A DNA stretch of 64,000 bases from CAZMNY01 sp964635375 (GTDB lineage: Bacteria > Planctomycetota > Planctomycetia > Pirellulales > Pirellulaceae), in contig CAZWOU010000002.1 of NCBI GenBank assembly GCA_964635375.1, forward strand, positions 55,969 to 119,968, written 5' to 3'. Below are positions 1 through 9,019 of this stretch, piece by piece. The notes below the pieces were generated by a model. The model was not told where the DNA came from. It saw nothing but the letters and a program-made list of their open reading frames with translations, and ran no database searches. The position numbers and the translations under genes are program-made. The number at the start of each line of letters is the position of its first letter. Positions within the stretch are counted from its first letter, which is position 1.

Positions 1-215
1 TCGGGAAGAACGCTCTTCGGGTCGGCCAATGGCACCTTGATGTCTTGAGGCTCATTATCCGCATCGAGCACGGTGACGGTGACGCTGGCTAGCGCCGAAC
101 TTCGTGTTGCGGCAATTCCGAGACACGCCAGCACCGAGGCGGCGATGACGCCGAGACAAGCCCATCCGATGATCCGCCACGGCGAGGCGACTGCCGCTGA
201 TTTCGCTTCATTCAT
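1..215 (-). CDS. N-terminal part of a membrane-anchored or exported protein (3' end outside window)
   Basis: The first 71 codons of a minus-strand gene run off the left edge. The ATG at 215 opens a short polar stretch, MNEAKSAAVASPWR, followed by one hydrophobic segment (about residues 15-37) and then a sequence that looks extracytoplasmic, starting ATRSSALASVTVTVLD. That is a signal anchor or uncleaved signal peptide. A GGAG lies about 13 bases before the ATG. The beginning of the mature part (VTVTVLDADNEPQDIKVPL) suggests a beta-rich domain, but too little is present to name a family. Confidence 0.55.
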   Translation of the reverse strand, partial: MNEAKSAAVASPWRIIGWACLGVIAASVLACLGIAATRSSALASVTVTVLDADNEPQDIKVPLADPKSVLP

Positions 216-407
216 TTTACTGAAACACTCCAACCTTGTTCGCGGTCCAACTAATAAGACAACTGCAACCCTGTTGTCTCGCGCGGCATTGGAAGCTATT
301 CCAGTTGCTACAGACCTATTCTGAATTCTAGCTCCCGATTGGCCAGTCAGTCCACATGGCGCCAGCGGGCGGCTGGGAGCAATCGAAGTGAATTCGCGAC
401 GAGCAGA

Positions 408-1142
408 TTACTGATTCGGCTTGAAGATCTTCGTCAGCATGTCTTCAGCCGCCTCGGTGGGGTTCGCGCCCTCGACTAAGGCAGGCCTGTTGGCGGCGGG
501 GAGTTTTCCCGGTTTGGCATGCTTGTGACGTTTGGTCTTTGCCTGGCTGGCAGTGCGAGCCTTTTCGTCGTCCTGACGCTTGATTTCAGCGTCAATTTTT
601 GCCCGGTTGATCGCTTGCAATTCGGCGGTGTCGTAGCGGAGTTCATCCGGATTGGTCAAGCGATGTTTGCGAGCTTCCGCATCCTCGCGATTCAACATGT
701 CCGTGATGTCGCCATCCATCTTTTCGACATCTTCGGGCGGAGTGGTGTTCAGGCGGACCGGCGTTCCTCGCCATCGATTGCTATCCGTCTCTGAGTCGCC
801 CTCCGGTTGCGTCTCGTCGTCAGCTGGCGGGCCAGTGATCAGTACTTCGAATTCGAGAGAGCCGACTCGTAGCAGATCCCCATCGACGAGATCACGGGAA
901 CCATTGATAGCGCAGTCGTTGACAAACACGCCAGTCTCACTGTTTAGATCGTGGACGCCAACGCGTCCGTCGTCGATCATGATTGCGCAGTGTCGCGGAC
1001 TGACATTCTTACTAGGGCAGCGCATATTGCAGCTGGCGTCACTGCCCATGAAGTACATGTTGCGCGTGATGGGTACTTCCTCGGCGCGGTGACCGTTTGC
1101 TTTCTGAAACTGACCTTGCATCATGCGAAGCTTGACTTTCAT
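408..1142 (-). CDS. FHA-domain protein
   Basis: A forkhead-associated domain fills about residues 25-105. The visible core is NVSPRHCAI (the Ser-Arg-His phosphothreonine-binding turn of the family), then HDLNSETGVFVND and VDGDLLRVGSLEFEVL, which are the usual last strands. FHA domains bind phosphothreonine peptides made by Ser/Thr kinases; the partner here is unknown. The C-terminal half (about 105-244) is charged, Lys/Ala/Glu-rich and probably disordered or helical, ending in a Pro/Ala-rich tail. I chose the ATG at 1142 because AGGAG sits nine bases before it; an ATG at 1163 and a TTG at 1223 are alternatives with weaker ribosome sites. No neighbour suggests a pathway. Confidence 0.8.
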   Translation of the reverse strand: MKVKLRMMQGQFQKANGHRAEEVPITRNMYFMGSDASCNMRCPSKNVSPRHCAIMIDDGRVGVHDLNSETGVFVNDCAINGSRDLVDGDLLRVGSLEFEVLITGPPADDETQPEGDSETDSNRWRGTPVRLNTTPPEDVEKMDGDITDMLNREDAEARKHRLTNPDELRYDTAELQAINRAKIDAEIKRQDDEKARTASQAKTKRHKHAKPGKLPAANRPALVEGANPTEAAEDMLTKIFKPNQ

Positions 1143-1436
1143 TCGACCGTGCTCCTGTTTCATTCGTCTCTCGCGATTCCCGCCGAACAGTGAATAGAAT
1201 GATGCCGATGCGTGTCCGAGCAAGGTCAGGATGAAAGGAAAGGAGTGTCAGAAAGCCGCACTAAACTACATGATTTGGGGCACTCTCCAATGCCGTTTAT
1301 GGCCTTTCAGGATAATAGTCCATTGTAGGACTCTGGCCCCCACTAGAAAAGGATCGCTCTAAAAAGGCCTCGAAATCGTTGAGACGGCAGAAACTGGGGG
1401 TAGTAGGCGCGCCGGATGCTGAGTTGGGAAAAGGGG

Positions 1437-1811
1437 CTATGGCTGATAAAGTGCGCAAACGGCGCCCGCAGGGTCTTCGACGACCGCTATCTGGGCCTCG
1501 CCAATGGACCTTGGTCCCTGAATCACTTGTCCGCCAAGGGCTTTGCAGGCCGCGATACTCGCCCCAAGATCCTCGACGGTGATGTAGATCAACCAGCATG
1601 CTGGCAGTCCCGAGTTCTCGCCCCTGGAATGACAGATGCCCGCGACAGGTGTCCCGTCCGCAGGGGACATGCAGTAGTCGGCATAGTCGCCCATCTCGAC
1701 GGGCGAGGACTTCCAACCAGCAACGGCTTCATAGAAATCTCGAACTCCATCCGCGTCCTCGATCGTAAGGTCCATCCAGCCGATAGAGCCCGGTTTCGGT
1801 TTTTCTGTCAT
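1437..1811 (-). CDS. VOC (glyoxalase/bleomycin-resistance) family protein
   Basis: A 124-residue protein with two beta-alpha-beta-beta-beta modules of the vicinal oxygen chelate fold. The first starts SIGWMDLTIEDADGVRDFYEA and the second CWLIYITVEDLGASI; the ending VVEDPAGAVCALYQP is typical of small VOC proteins that resemble the 27-kDa antigen/Cfp30B group. Members are metal-dependent lyases, dioxygenases or binding proteins; the substrate cannot be told from the sequence. It lies 69 bases downstream of the DfsB-like gene on the same strand, so the two may share a transcript. Confidence 0.85.
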   Translation of the reverse strand: MTEKPKPGSIGWMDLTIEDADGVRDFYEAVAGWKSSPVEMGDYADYCMSPADGTPVAGICHSRGENSGLPACWLIYITVEDLGASIAACKALGGQVIQGPRSIGEAQIAVVEDPAGAVCALYQP

Positions 1812-1880
1812 CTGTGGTTACACCCTCTGGTCTAAGTTCTGTGGTCTCTGGCAGAACGCCATCGAGCCGCCTTGCGATTC

Positions 1881-2399
1881 TTACCTCTTCGCCATTTGGT
1901 CCGCCTTCAGCCATCGGCGAATTTTCTTTCTAGCCCAGCGATAGTGGCTGGCCGTGTTGGCTCGGAAGTAATCGCTAAGCGTCCAACTCTTTCCGGTCCA
2001 GGTTGCGTATCCGATCGTGGTCAGCTCTTCGTCATCGGTTTTTGCAATCGCTTTGAGTGAGCGTTGGTGGGCCGCCAGCAGCTCTGCTCGTACGGTCGAA
2101 AGAGACTTGCGTCGGTGGCGTCGTAGTATTGCATCGTTGAGAGCTCGAATCTCTCCCCAGTTGAAGCCGGGGGCCGGCAGTTCGACCTCTTCGGATCGCC
2201 GTCCGGCCTCCCACCAATCGACTCCGCGGTTCTCCCAGTCGAACAGGTGGGTGAGCACATCCTTGATCGACCAATCGGCGTCGTTGCGGCCTCGCCGAGT
2301 CAGTTGGCGGTCGCTGGCTTCATCCAGGGATTCCATCAATCGATCCCATTCGTCCATCAGTTCGGCCAGCAACGCCTTCTTCGTCAGTCGTTTTCCCAT
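1881..2399 (-). CDS. DfsB/ClbS-like four-helix-bundle protein
   Basis: A 172-residue, helix-rich protein. The middle part IKDVLTHLFDWENRGVDWW followed by LPAPGFNWGEIRALND matches the pattern I know from the ClbS/DfsB family (DinB-like four-helix bundles; ClbS is the colibactin self-resistance hydrolase). Family membership is fairly clear, but nothing nearby makes a genotoxin, so the function is likely unrelated to colibactin. Start: ATG at 2399 has a GGAG about 12 bases upstream; an in-frame ATG at 2423 lies close to the assembly gap and cannot be excluded. The gene ends 69 bases before the VOC gene. Confidence 0.7.
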   Translation of the reverse strand: MGKRLTKKALLAELMDEWDRLMESLDEASDRQLTRRGRNDADWSIKDVLTHLFDWENRGVDWWEAGRRSEEVELPAPGFNWGEIRALNDAILRRHRRKSLSTVRAELLAAHQRSLKAIAKTDDEELTTIGYATWTGKSWTLSDYFRANTASHYRWARKKIRRWLKADQMAKR

Positions 2400-2436
2400 G
2401 GGACCCAGGGTCTCCTGGCCCATTGGGCGGTTTGGC

Positions 2437-2536
2437 NNNNNNNNNNNNNNNNNNNNNNNNNNNNNNNNNNNNNNNNNNNNNNNNNNNNNNNNNNNNNNNN
2501 NNNNNNNNNNNNNNNNNNNNNNNNNNNNNNNNNNNN
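2437..2536. other. Assembly gap (100 N)
   Basis: One hundred N form a standard scaffold gap. The eight bases before it (ggtttggc, 2429-2436) are identical to the eight after it (2537-2544), so the two contigs may simply overlap and the true gap may be zero. No gene is interrupted, although the promoter region of the DfsB-like gene is. Confidence 0.95.
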
Positions 2537-2714
2537 GGTTTGGCCAGAGCGAGGTTTCTTACGTGGCTGGATGCCAACACAGCCCTTAATATAGCCCAAA
2601 CGGTTGGCGAGAAATTTGGCGTCAGGTTTTTTGCATCGAGCGGCAAAGACAAATACAATCCAACGTTCACACCGACCGCGGCCAATCCGCCCATTTCCTT
2701 GACGGACCCACCTC

Positions 2715-5700
2715 ATGCCATTTTCTTTCAAGCTCGATAGTTTCGCCGCTTTGCTATTCTTCGCTCTTGCTTCGAATTTCGCTGTCGCTGACGGCGATTG
2801 GAAGAAGGTCACGGTTCCAACAGTGTGGAAACGGCCTCCCGGCGAAATCGAAGGCGCCGGGCGCGGTTTTGCCTGGTACCGCTGCCAAGTCAATATTCCG
2901 TCGCACTGGCTTGGCCGCGAGGTCACGGCGATTGCCGAGTCGGCCGACGACGCCAGGCAGTACTACCTCAACGGCAAACTGCTCGGCCAATCCGGCAATT
3001 TCCCGCCAACCTATCGATCGGGCTTGGGCGAGACGATTCGTCTGCGTGTTACGCGAGATCAGATCAAGGCGGGCCTCAACGTGTTTGCTATTCGCTGCTG
3101 CCAGCAAGCGGCTCGAGTGAACTTCAATGTGGCCGCACCCGCGATCGTGTCTGCCGACCAAGGGATTCGGATGCGAGGCGATTGGGAGTTTCAACCGGGT
3201 GATCTCAGCGTCAAGTCGGTCGCCGAGGCGGATTACGGGCTGAAGCCGTTTGCCAAACTGGAAGCGGCTCAGGCTTTGGAAAAGACGTTCAAGAAGCTGG
3301 AAAATGACGAGGGCGCGTTAGCGCCCGCAGAAGCGCTCGCTCGGATGAAAGTACCTAGCGATCTCGCGGCCGACCTCGCCATCGCCGAGCCGCATGTTCG
3401 CCAACCGCTCTCGATCAAGTGGGACGAAAAGGGGCGGTTGTGGGTGATGCAGTATCTGCAATATCCGACGCCAGCTGGCATCAAGATGGTAAGTCGAGAC
3501 AAGTACTTGCGCACGGTCTACGACAAGATGCCACCGGCGCCCCCAAATCACTTTCGCGGTGCAGACAAAATCACGATTCATGAAGACACGGATGGCGACG
3601 GGCAATTTGATTCACACAAGACGTTTGTCGATGGACTGAGCCTTGCCTCGTCGTTCGCCATTGGCCGAGGCGGACTGTTCGTACTGAACCCGCCTTACCT
3701 GTTGTTCTATCCGGACAAAGACAAAAACGATAAGCCCGACGGCGATCCGCAGGTCTTGTTGCAAGGATTCGGCATTGAAGACTCGCACTCGATCGCCAAT
3801 AGCCTGCGATGGGGACCGGATGGTTGGCTCTACGCCGCCCAGGGCAGCACTGTGACGGGGGCGATTCGCAAGCCGAGTCAGAAGCCCGAGGAAGCTGTCC
3901 ATTCGATGGGGCAGTTGATCTGGCGGTATCACCCGGAAACAGCCAAGTACGAGATTTTCGCGGAAGGAGGCGGCAACGCTTTCGGCGTCGAAGTTGATGC
4001 GAAAGGCCGGATCTATTCAGGGCACAACGGTGGCGACACGCGTGGATTTCACTATGTCCAGGGCGGGTATTTTCGAAAAGGATTTGGCAAGCACGGTCCG
4101 CTCTCCAATCCGTTCGCCTATGGCTACTTTGCCAACATGGCCCATCATGAAGTGGCTCGTTTCACCCACACGTTCGTGATTTATGACGGCGGATCGCTGC
4201 CGTCGTCCTATGTGGGCCGGCTGTTTGGCGTGGCCCCATTGCAAGGCCACGTTGTCACCAGCGATGTCGCCTTGGACCGGTCGAGTTTCAAGACCAAGGA
4301 TATCGGGCACGTGCTGACAACGGATGACAAGTGGTTTCGGCCTGTCGATATTCAAGTTGGTCCCGATGGGGCGATGTACGTCGTTGACCTCTACGAACAA
4401 CGCATCGATCACTCCAGCCACTACCAGGGACGCGTGCACCGTGACTCGGGCCGCATCTATCGCATTCGCGCCAAGAACGCTGCTGCGGGCATGAAGCCGT
4501 TCGACTTGGCGAAGCTTTCCACTCGTCAACTTGTCGACCAGCTGAGCAGCGGCAACAAGTGGAGGAGACAAACCGCTCTTCGGCTGCTTGGGGATCGCAA
4601 GGATCTGTCGGCCGTCCAACTGCTGCGCAAACAGTTGGCCGAACAGACTGGGCAACAGGCGATCGAAACGCTCTGGGCGCTCTATCAGTGCGGCGGTTTT
4701 GACAAGGCAGCGGCGGAGGAAAACTTGGAGCACGCCGATCCCTACGTGCGGCTTTGGTGTGTGCGGTTGCTCGCTGAGCAGAAGTCGGTTTCGCCTGAGC
4801 TATCGCGGCACCTCGCGGAACTCGCCTATCGAGAACCGCACGTGGAGGTGAGAAGCCAGCTGGCCTGCTCGGCTCGGCGCCTGCCGCCCTCTCAAGGCCT
4901 GCCCATTGTTGCGAGCCTGTTGCAACGCTCCGAGGATGCGGGCGACATTCACATCCCGTTACTTCTCTGGTGGGCGATCGAATCCAATGTCAACCTTGAT
5001 GGCGAGGCTGTCCTGTCACTGCTGAGCAAAAAAGAATCGTGGGATCTTCCCATGGTCCGCGAGCACATCTTGGAACGGCTCATGAGACGACTCAGCTCGA
5101 CCGGTTCGCGACGAGACTTTCTCCTGGCCGCCAAGCTCTTGGACGCGGCGCCGTCCTCAGACCACGCCAGCCGAGTCGTGAAGGGTTTTGAGAAGGCCTT
5201 TGAAGGGCGTGCCGTCGTGGGTTTGCCTGACACGCTGACTGCGGCCCTGGCCAAAGCAGGCGGCGGTTCGCTCTCGCTGCAGTTGCGACAAGGCGACGCC
5301 GCGGCCTGGAAGAAGGCCGCCTCCCTGATTGGCGACGAGAAGCAAAAATCGGGACAGCGAGTGGAACTGATCGAAGTTGTCGGGCAGACCAAAATTCCAG
5401 GCGGTCGCGACGTGCTCTTGAAGCTGCTCAAGAGCCGCAACGAATCGGTCCGCCAGGCATCGCTTTACGCTCTACAAAACTACAGCGATCGAGAAATCGG
5501 CGCTCGGGTAACGGAGGTTCTTCCAGCCTTTTCCAAGGACACCTTTGAAGCGGGACTCGCACTGTTATCGAGTCGCCCGGAATGGTCTCTCGAATTGCTC
5601 AGCCAGATCGACGGGGGGAAGCTGCTCAAAGAAAAGGTGCCGATGCATTTCGTCCGCCGGGCCCAGTTGCATTCGGACGAACGAGTTGACGGGCTAGTGA

Positions 5701-6203
5701 AAAAAATATGGGGTGACATCCAAGGCGCCGCGACGGCGGAAATGAAGGATTCGCTTCGTCACTACACTGAGGTGATCGGCATCGGCTCGGGCAACCCGTA
5801 CAACGGAAAGATCCTCTTCAACGATTCGTGCGGAAAGTGCCACGTGTTGTTTACTCAAGGAGGGAAGATCGGCCCCGACCTGACCGCCTTCAAACGCGAC
5901 GATCTTCGCCGGATGCTCGTCAACGTGCTCGACCCCAGCATCGAGATTCGCGAAGGATACGAGAACCACGCCGTGCTGACCGCCGACGGTCGCGCGCTCA
6001 GCGGGTTCATCGAGGACCAGGACGCTCAAGTGCTGGTCCTCAAGGCGGCCGACGGGCAACGCACCGTGATCAAGCGAGACGAGATCGAAGAGACCCGCGC
6101 GCTGCCGACGTCCGTCATGCCCGAAGGTCTGCTCAAGCAACTCTCCAACCAACAGATCCGCGACCTGTTCGCCTATCTACGTGCGACGCAACCACTGCCC
6201 TAA
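2715..6203 (+). CDS. Secreted PVC-type dehydrogenase with HEAT repeats and C-terminal haem c domain
   Basis: A 1162-residue exported protein with four parts. Residues 1-25 are a signal peptide. About 27-165 form a jelly-roll, glycosidase-N-terminal-like module (WYRCQVNIPSHWLGRE, YYLNGKLLGQSGNFPP). About 210-600 is the beta-propeller known as the putative membrane-bound dehydrogenase domain of Planctomycetes and Verrucomicrobia, starting near DLAIAEPHVRQPLSIKWDE. About 600-1010 is helical HEAT-like repeats. The last 140 residues are the Pirellula/Verrucomicrobium haem-binding domain with CGKCH at 1039-1043 (covalent haem c) and GPDLTAF after it. It probably oxidises a sugar or alcohol in the periplasm and passes electrons through the haem; the substrate is unknown. 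Convergent with the next gene. Confidence 0.85.
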   Translation: MPFSFKLDSFAALLFFALASNFAVADGDWKKVTVPTVWKRPPGEIEGAGRGFAWYRCQVNIPSHWLGREVTAIAESADDARQYYLNGKLLGQSGNFPPTYRSGLGETIRLRVTRDQIKAGLNVFAIRCCQQAARVNFNVAAPAIVSADQGIRMRGDWEFQPGDLSVKSVAEADYGLKPFAKLEAAQALEKTFKKLENDEGALAPAEALARMKVPSDLAADLAIAEPHVRQPLSIKWDEKGRLWVMQYLQYPTPAGIKMVSRDKYLRTVYDKMPPAPPNHFRGADKITIHEDTDGDGQFDSHKTFVDGLSLASSFAIGRGGLFVLNPPYLLFYPDKDKNDKPDGDPQVLLQGFGIEDSHSIANSLRWGPDGWLYAAQGSTVTGAIRKPSQKPEEAVHSMGQLIWRYHPETAKYEIFAEGGGNAFGVEVDAKGRIYSGHNGGDTRGFHYVQGGYFRKGFGKHGPLSNPFAYGYFANMAHHEVARFTHTFVIYDGGSLPSSYVGRLFGVAPLQGHVVTSDVALDRSSFKTKDIGHVLTTDDKWFRPVDIQVGPDGAMYVVDLYEQRIDHSSHYQGRVHRDSGRIYRIRAKNAAAGMKPFDLAKLSTRQLVDQLSSGNKWRRQTALRLLGDRKDLSAVQLLRKQLAEQTGQQAIETLWALYQCGGFDKAAAEENLEHADPYVRLWCVRLLAEQKSVSPELSRHLAELAYREPHVEVRSQLACSARRLPPSQGLPIVASLLQRSEDAGDIHIPLLLWWAIESNVNLDGEAVLSLLSKKESWDLPMVREHILERLMRRLSSTGSRRDFLLAAKLLDAAPSSDHASRVVKGFEKAFEGRAVVGLPDTLTAALAKAGGGSLSLQLRQGDAAAWKKAASLIGDEKQKSGQRVELIEVVGQTKIPGGRDVLLKLLKSRNESVRQASLYALQNYSDREIGARVTEVLPAFSKDTFEAGLALLSSRPEWSLELLSQIDGGKLLKEKVPMHFVRRAQLHSDERVDGLVKKIWGDIQGAATAEMKDSLRHYTEVIGIGSGNPYNGKILFNDSCGKCHVLFTQGGKIGPDLTAFKRDDLRRMLVNVLDPSIEIREGYENHAVLTADGRALSGFIEDQDAQVLVLKAADGQRTVIKRDEIEETRALPTSVMPEGLLKQLSNQQIRDLFAYLRATQPLP

Positions 6204-6234
6204 CTAAGCGATGCCTGGAAAGGAACTCGCAAGC

Positions 6235-6270
6235 AGGCTGCAATCCGTGCTGATTGAGAAATTGCAGCCT
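6235..6270. terminator. Possible bidirectional terminator hairpin
   Basis: A perfect 10-bp inverted repeat, AGGCTGCAAT (6235-6244) and ATTGCAGCCT (6261-6270), with a 16-base loop sits between the converging genes ending at 6203 and 6329. There is no T-run after either arm, so a Rho-independent role is only a suggestion. Confidence 0.4.
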
Positions 6271-6328
6271 TACCGCAAGCACACGGCAGAGGTTCTTGAC
6301 TCAGTAAGCCACGGTCGTATAGCCGTCG

Positions 6329-6849
6329 TCAAAAGCTCTCTTTGGAATTCTGCTCCGCCTGAGTGTTTTCGAGTTGGCGTTCGACCCAACGCAAGACTCG
6401 ACCAGGTGTGGGAAAGAGAGTGAGGAGGGCGCATATCATCAGCACCGCGACGCCAAATGCTACGGCGCTGTGTTGAGTGTGAAATGTGATGACGCCCATG
6501 ATCCCCGGGCCTTCTAGGAGAGCTGCGGCGACGATCGTGTTGAGCTGATAGATCTGGCCGAACTGAAACGTGGCCTTCTCCAACGGCGAGTCGGGGGCAA
6601 CTTGCTGGGCCGAGTTTGCCCCGATTATCCTTGGAATGATGTTGGCCATCACGACGCCGCCGAGCGCCAAAGCGATGCACATCAGGGGCCGAGTGGCTGG
6701 TTTGCGATGTTGCCAAAATCGGGCGGTCCCCCCAGGGCGACGCTGACAGCCAGAAAGGCCGCCACGCCGCTCACCATGGCGAACATGATCAAGCCAACCG
6801 TCATGATCATCGGTGCTAACAGCTGCCTCAGTTTTTCTTCCCGCTCCAT
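6329..6849 (-). pseudogene. Four-helix membrane protein split by a frameshift
   Basis: Two reading frames make up one protein. The first runs from 6849 (MEREEKLRQLLAPM, GAGG nine bases upstream) through one transmembrane helix to a stop at 6682-6684. The second, from 6682 downward, gives three more helices (IALALGGVVMANIIP; a segment near GIMGVITF; VAFGVAVLMICALLTL). Reading the second frame back upstream gives a natural continuation, ARFWQHRKPATRPLM, which joins the first frame at a run of six C (6728-6733). One base lost or gained there explains the break. The joined product of about 175 residues has the size and layout of a four-helix membrane family I associate with planctomycetes; its function is unknown. 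Stop and ATG overlap as TGATG, so two coupled genes is a weaker reading. Confidence 0.6.
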
Positions 6850-7000
6850 CTGCGTTTCCTCTCTCAATGGCCGCCTTGGCGGAGCTTGATCTGGTTCATT
6901 ATACTGATCAGGCGACGCCAGCGTGCAGGCCCAGTGCGATTGGCCCAGTGAAATCGACCCCGCCCAGCCTACGTTGTTTCACACCGGAAGCACTGACCAA

Positions 7001-7444
7001 ATGAAACGCTCGCAAGTACTCGCCTTGATTTGGGCCCTGGCCGTTTTGGGCCCGCTGATGAATCTGGTTGGTGTGATTGGATTTCAAGTCAACGACAATT
7101 ATTGGCTCGTCGCACTCACCAGCCCGCGTGATGTTTTCGAGGTTGTCGGGGGGATTTTTGCCGCCTTTGTTATGCCTGCTGCACCCTTCATCATTCTCGG
7201 CGCCTTGGGCATGCAGACTCAACTAGATGGGTCGCCATCGTTTGGGACAGGCGGCATCACGGGGAGCATGATCGCTTCGATATTTGCGATGCATGGCGGT
7301 TGGCTCCTGTTGTGGATCGCATTCCTGCTGGTCGGCGACGGCGGGGCGTCTTTGGGATACTGGGGCTTCATCTGTTCGTTTCCTCTCTTCGTACCTCTTG
7401 CCATGCTAGCTGGTTGGAGTTTCGGCGCCCGTTGGGACACGTGA
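7001..7444 (+). CDS. Small integral membrane protein, unknown function
   Basis: A 148-residue protein with four predicted membrane helices: about residues 6-26 (VLALIWALAVLGPLMNLVGV), 43-68, 86-106 and 121-142. The ATG at 7001 (MKRSQVLALIW) is preferred to further-upstream in-frame starts because it puts a charged tail directly before the first helix. It is transcribed away from the frameshifted membrane gene, with about 150 bases between them as a shared promoter region. No family recognised. Confidence 0.6.
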   Translation: MKRSQVLALIWALAVLGPLMNLVGVIGFQVNDNYWLVALTSPRDVFEVVGGIFAAFVMPAAPFIILGALGMQTQLDGSPSFGTGGITGSMIASIFAMHGGWLLLWIAFLLVGDGGASLGYWGFICSFPLFVPLAMLAGWSFGARWDT

Positions 7445-7488
7445 CTTGGGTCTATTCGCCTTTGATATGTCTACCTTGAGGTAACTTA

Positions 7489-8922
7489 ATGATTCGATTG
7501 GTACGCGCTTGCCTAGTTTCCGTCTCGTTTGGCGTGGGCCTGTGTTCGGCGACCCAGTGTTGCGGCGCCCACTTGGCGATGGGATTTCGAGTTGGCGAAG
7601 TCAGGCAATCTTCCGTACTGATTTGGTCGCGAGTGACCGCGACGGCCGAGCGGAACTGGAATGGGCATCGCGATCCAAAGAAGCGAGAGCCTCGGGTTGC
7701 CGAGTACACGCCGTCGCCGATTGCCGTGGCCGCTCGACAGGGCAACGTGGAGGGCGCGCCGGGCGAGATTCGCGTCACCTATAGCGAGCGCGCCGACATG
7801 GTCGATGCGCGGGCGACTGAGTGGATCCGCGTGGGGCCGCACAACGATTTTGTCTTCAAGCAGACGATTCGAGGACTCAGTCCTGGCACGCAGTATTTCG
7901 TGCGAGTTGATGCGAGGGACAACGGGGATTCACCCATATCCGCATCGACGAAGGGGCGCTTCGTTACGGCCCAGCGTGCGGATTCGTGGCAGCGCGTCAA
8001 GTTTTCTGTTGTCACGGGCCAGTCCTATTGGGACCTCGATCATGAGCGGGGCTACCACATCTATCCGGCGATGAGCAAACAGAATCTCAACTTCATGATC
8101 ACCACGGGCGACACCGTCTATTTAGACAGCGAATCGCCGCGGGCTCGTACGATTGAATTGGCGCGTTATCATTGGCGTCGGATGAACTCCCTGCCCCGAG
8201 TCGTTGAGTTTCATCGGACGACGCCGGGCTACTGGGAGGTCGATGACCACGACTCGTTTTGCAACGATGGCTGGCCGTCGATGACCGCGAAGTGGATGTC
8301 GCCGCTAACCTATCCGCAAGGGGCTCGCGTGTTTCGCGAGCAGAACCCAGTGGCCGAAAAGACATTCCGCACGGTCCGTTGGGGCAAGGGCCTGCAAGTC
8401 TGGTTGGTTGAGGGCCGCGACTATCGTTCGCCCAACAATGCGCCCGACGGGCCCGACAAGATGATTTGGGGCAAGGAGCAACTCGCTTGGCTCAAATCCA
8501 CGATCCTGGCAAGCGACGCCGACTTCCGCGTGTTGATTAGCCCGACGCCCATCGTTGGACCGGATCGCAGCGGCAAGGCTGACAACCACGCCAACCAGGC
8601 ATTCGCGTTTGCCGGCAACGCGTTTCGCAAGTGGACCCAGGACAATAAGTTGTCGAATTTCTTTGTCTGTTGCGGCGACCGGCACTGGCAGTATTATTCG
8701 ATCGACCCAAAGTCGGGTTTGCGGGAATTCTCCTGCGGACCGGCCAGCGACAAGCACGCCGGCGGGTCTCCCAAACACGACCCGAAACTGCAGCCTTTTC
8801 ATCGAGTGAAGGGCGGGTTTCTCAGCGTGGAAGTGCACCGGACCAAGCAAGCGCCAACCATTACGTTTCGGCATCACGATGTCAATGGAGGCGTGGTCAA
8901 TGAACTGGATTTCACCCACTGA
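7489..8922 (+). CDS. PhoD-like alkaline phosphatase / phosphodiesterase
   Basis: A 477-residue protein with a signal peptide (about residues 1-25). Residues 28-165 form the fibronectin-like PhoD N-terminal domain (MGFRVGEVRQSSVLIWSRV; GLSPGTQYFVRVDARD). The metallophosphatase part follows, with TTGDTVYLD, EVDDHDSF and CCGDRHWQYY at the positions where PhoD enzymes carry their Asp, Asn/Asp and His metal ligands. PhoD enzymes hydrolyse phosphate mono- or diesters in the periplasm using Ca2+ and Fe3+. The canonical NHE-type motif is changed to DDH, so activity may differ. GAGG lies eight bases before the ATG. Followed 97 bases later by the glycosidase-like gene on the same strand. Confidence 0.8.
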   Translation: MIRLVRACLVSVSFGVGLCSATQCCGAHLAMGFRVGEVRQSSVLIWSRVTATAERNWNGHRDPKKREPRVAEYTPSPIAVAARQGNVEGAPGEIRVTYSERADMVDARATEWIRVGPHNDFVFKQTIRGLSPGTQYFVRVDARDNGDSPISASTKGRFVTAQRADSWQRVKFSVVTGQSYWDLDHERGYHIYPAMSKQNLNFMITTGDTVYLDSESPRARTIELARYHWRRMNSLPRVVEFHRTTPGYWEVDDHDSFCNDGWPSMTAKWMSPLTYPQGARVFREQNPVAEKTFRTVRWGKGLQVWLVEGRDYRSPNNAPDGPDKMIWGKEQLAWLKSTILASDADFRVLISPTPIVGPDRSGKADNHANQAFAFAGNAFRKWTQDNKLSNFFVCCGDRHWQYYSIDPKSGLREFSCGPASDKHAGGSPKHDPKLQPFHRVKGGFLSVEVHRTKQAPTITFRHHDVNGGVVNELDFTH

Positions 8923-8954
8923 AGAATCCAGACGGCAGAAGAATCCAGACGGCA
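8921..8954. repeat. Two-copy 17-bp tandem repeat
   Basis: The unit gaagaatccagacggca occurs twice in direct succession (8921-8937, 8938-8954), beginning inside the stop codon of the PhoD-like gene. A small hairpin, ACTCGC-AGAG-GCGAGT at 8964-8979, follows and could be a weak terminator. Confidence 0.7.
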
Positions 8955-9019
8955 GAAGGGCGGACTCGCAGAGGCGAGTGTGCGCAGTGAAATAATCAAG
9001 ATTGAGGAGACGTTCTAGA

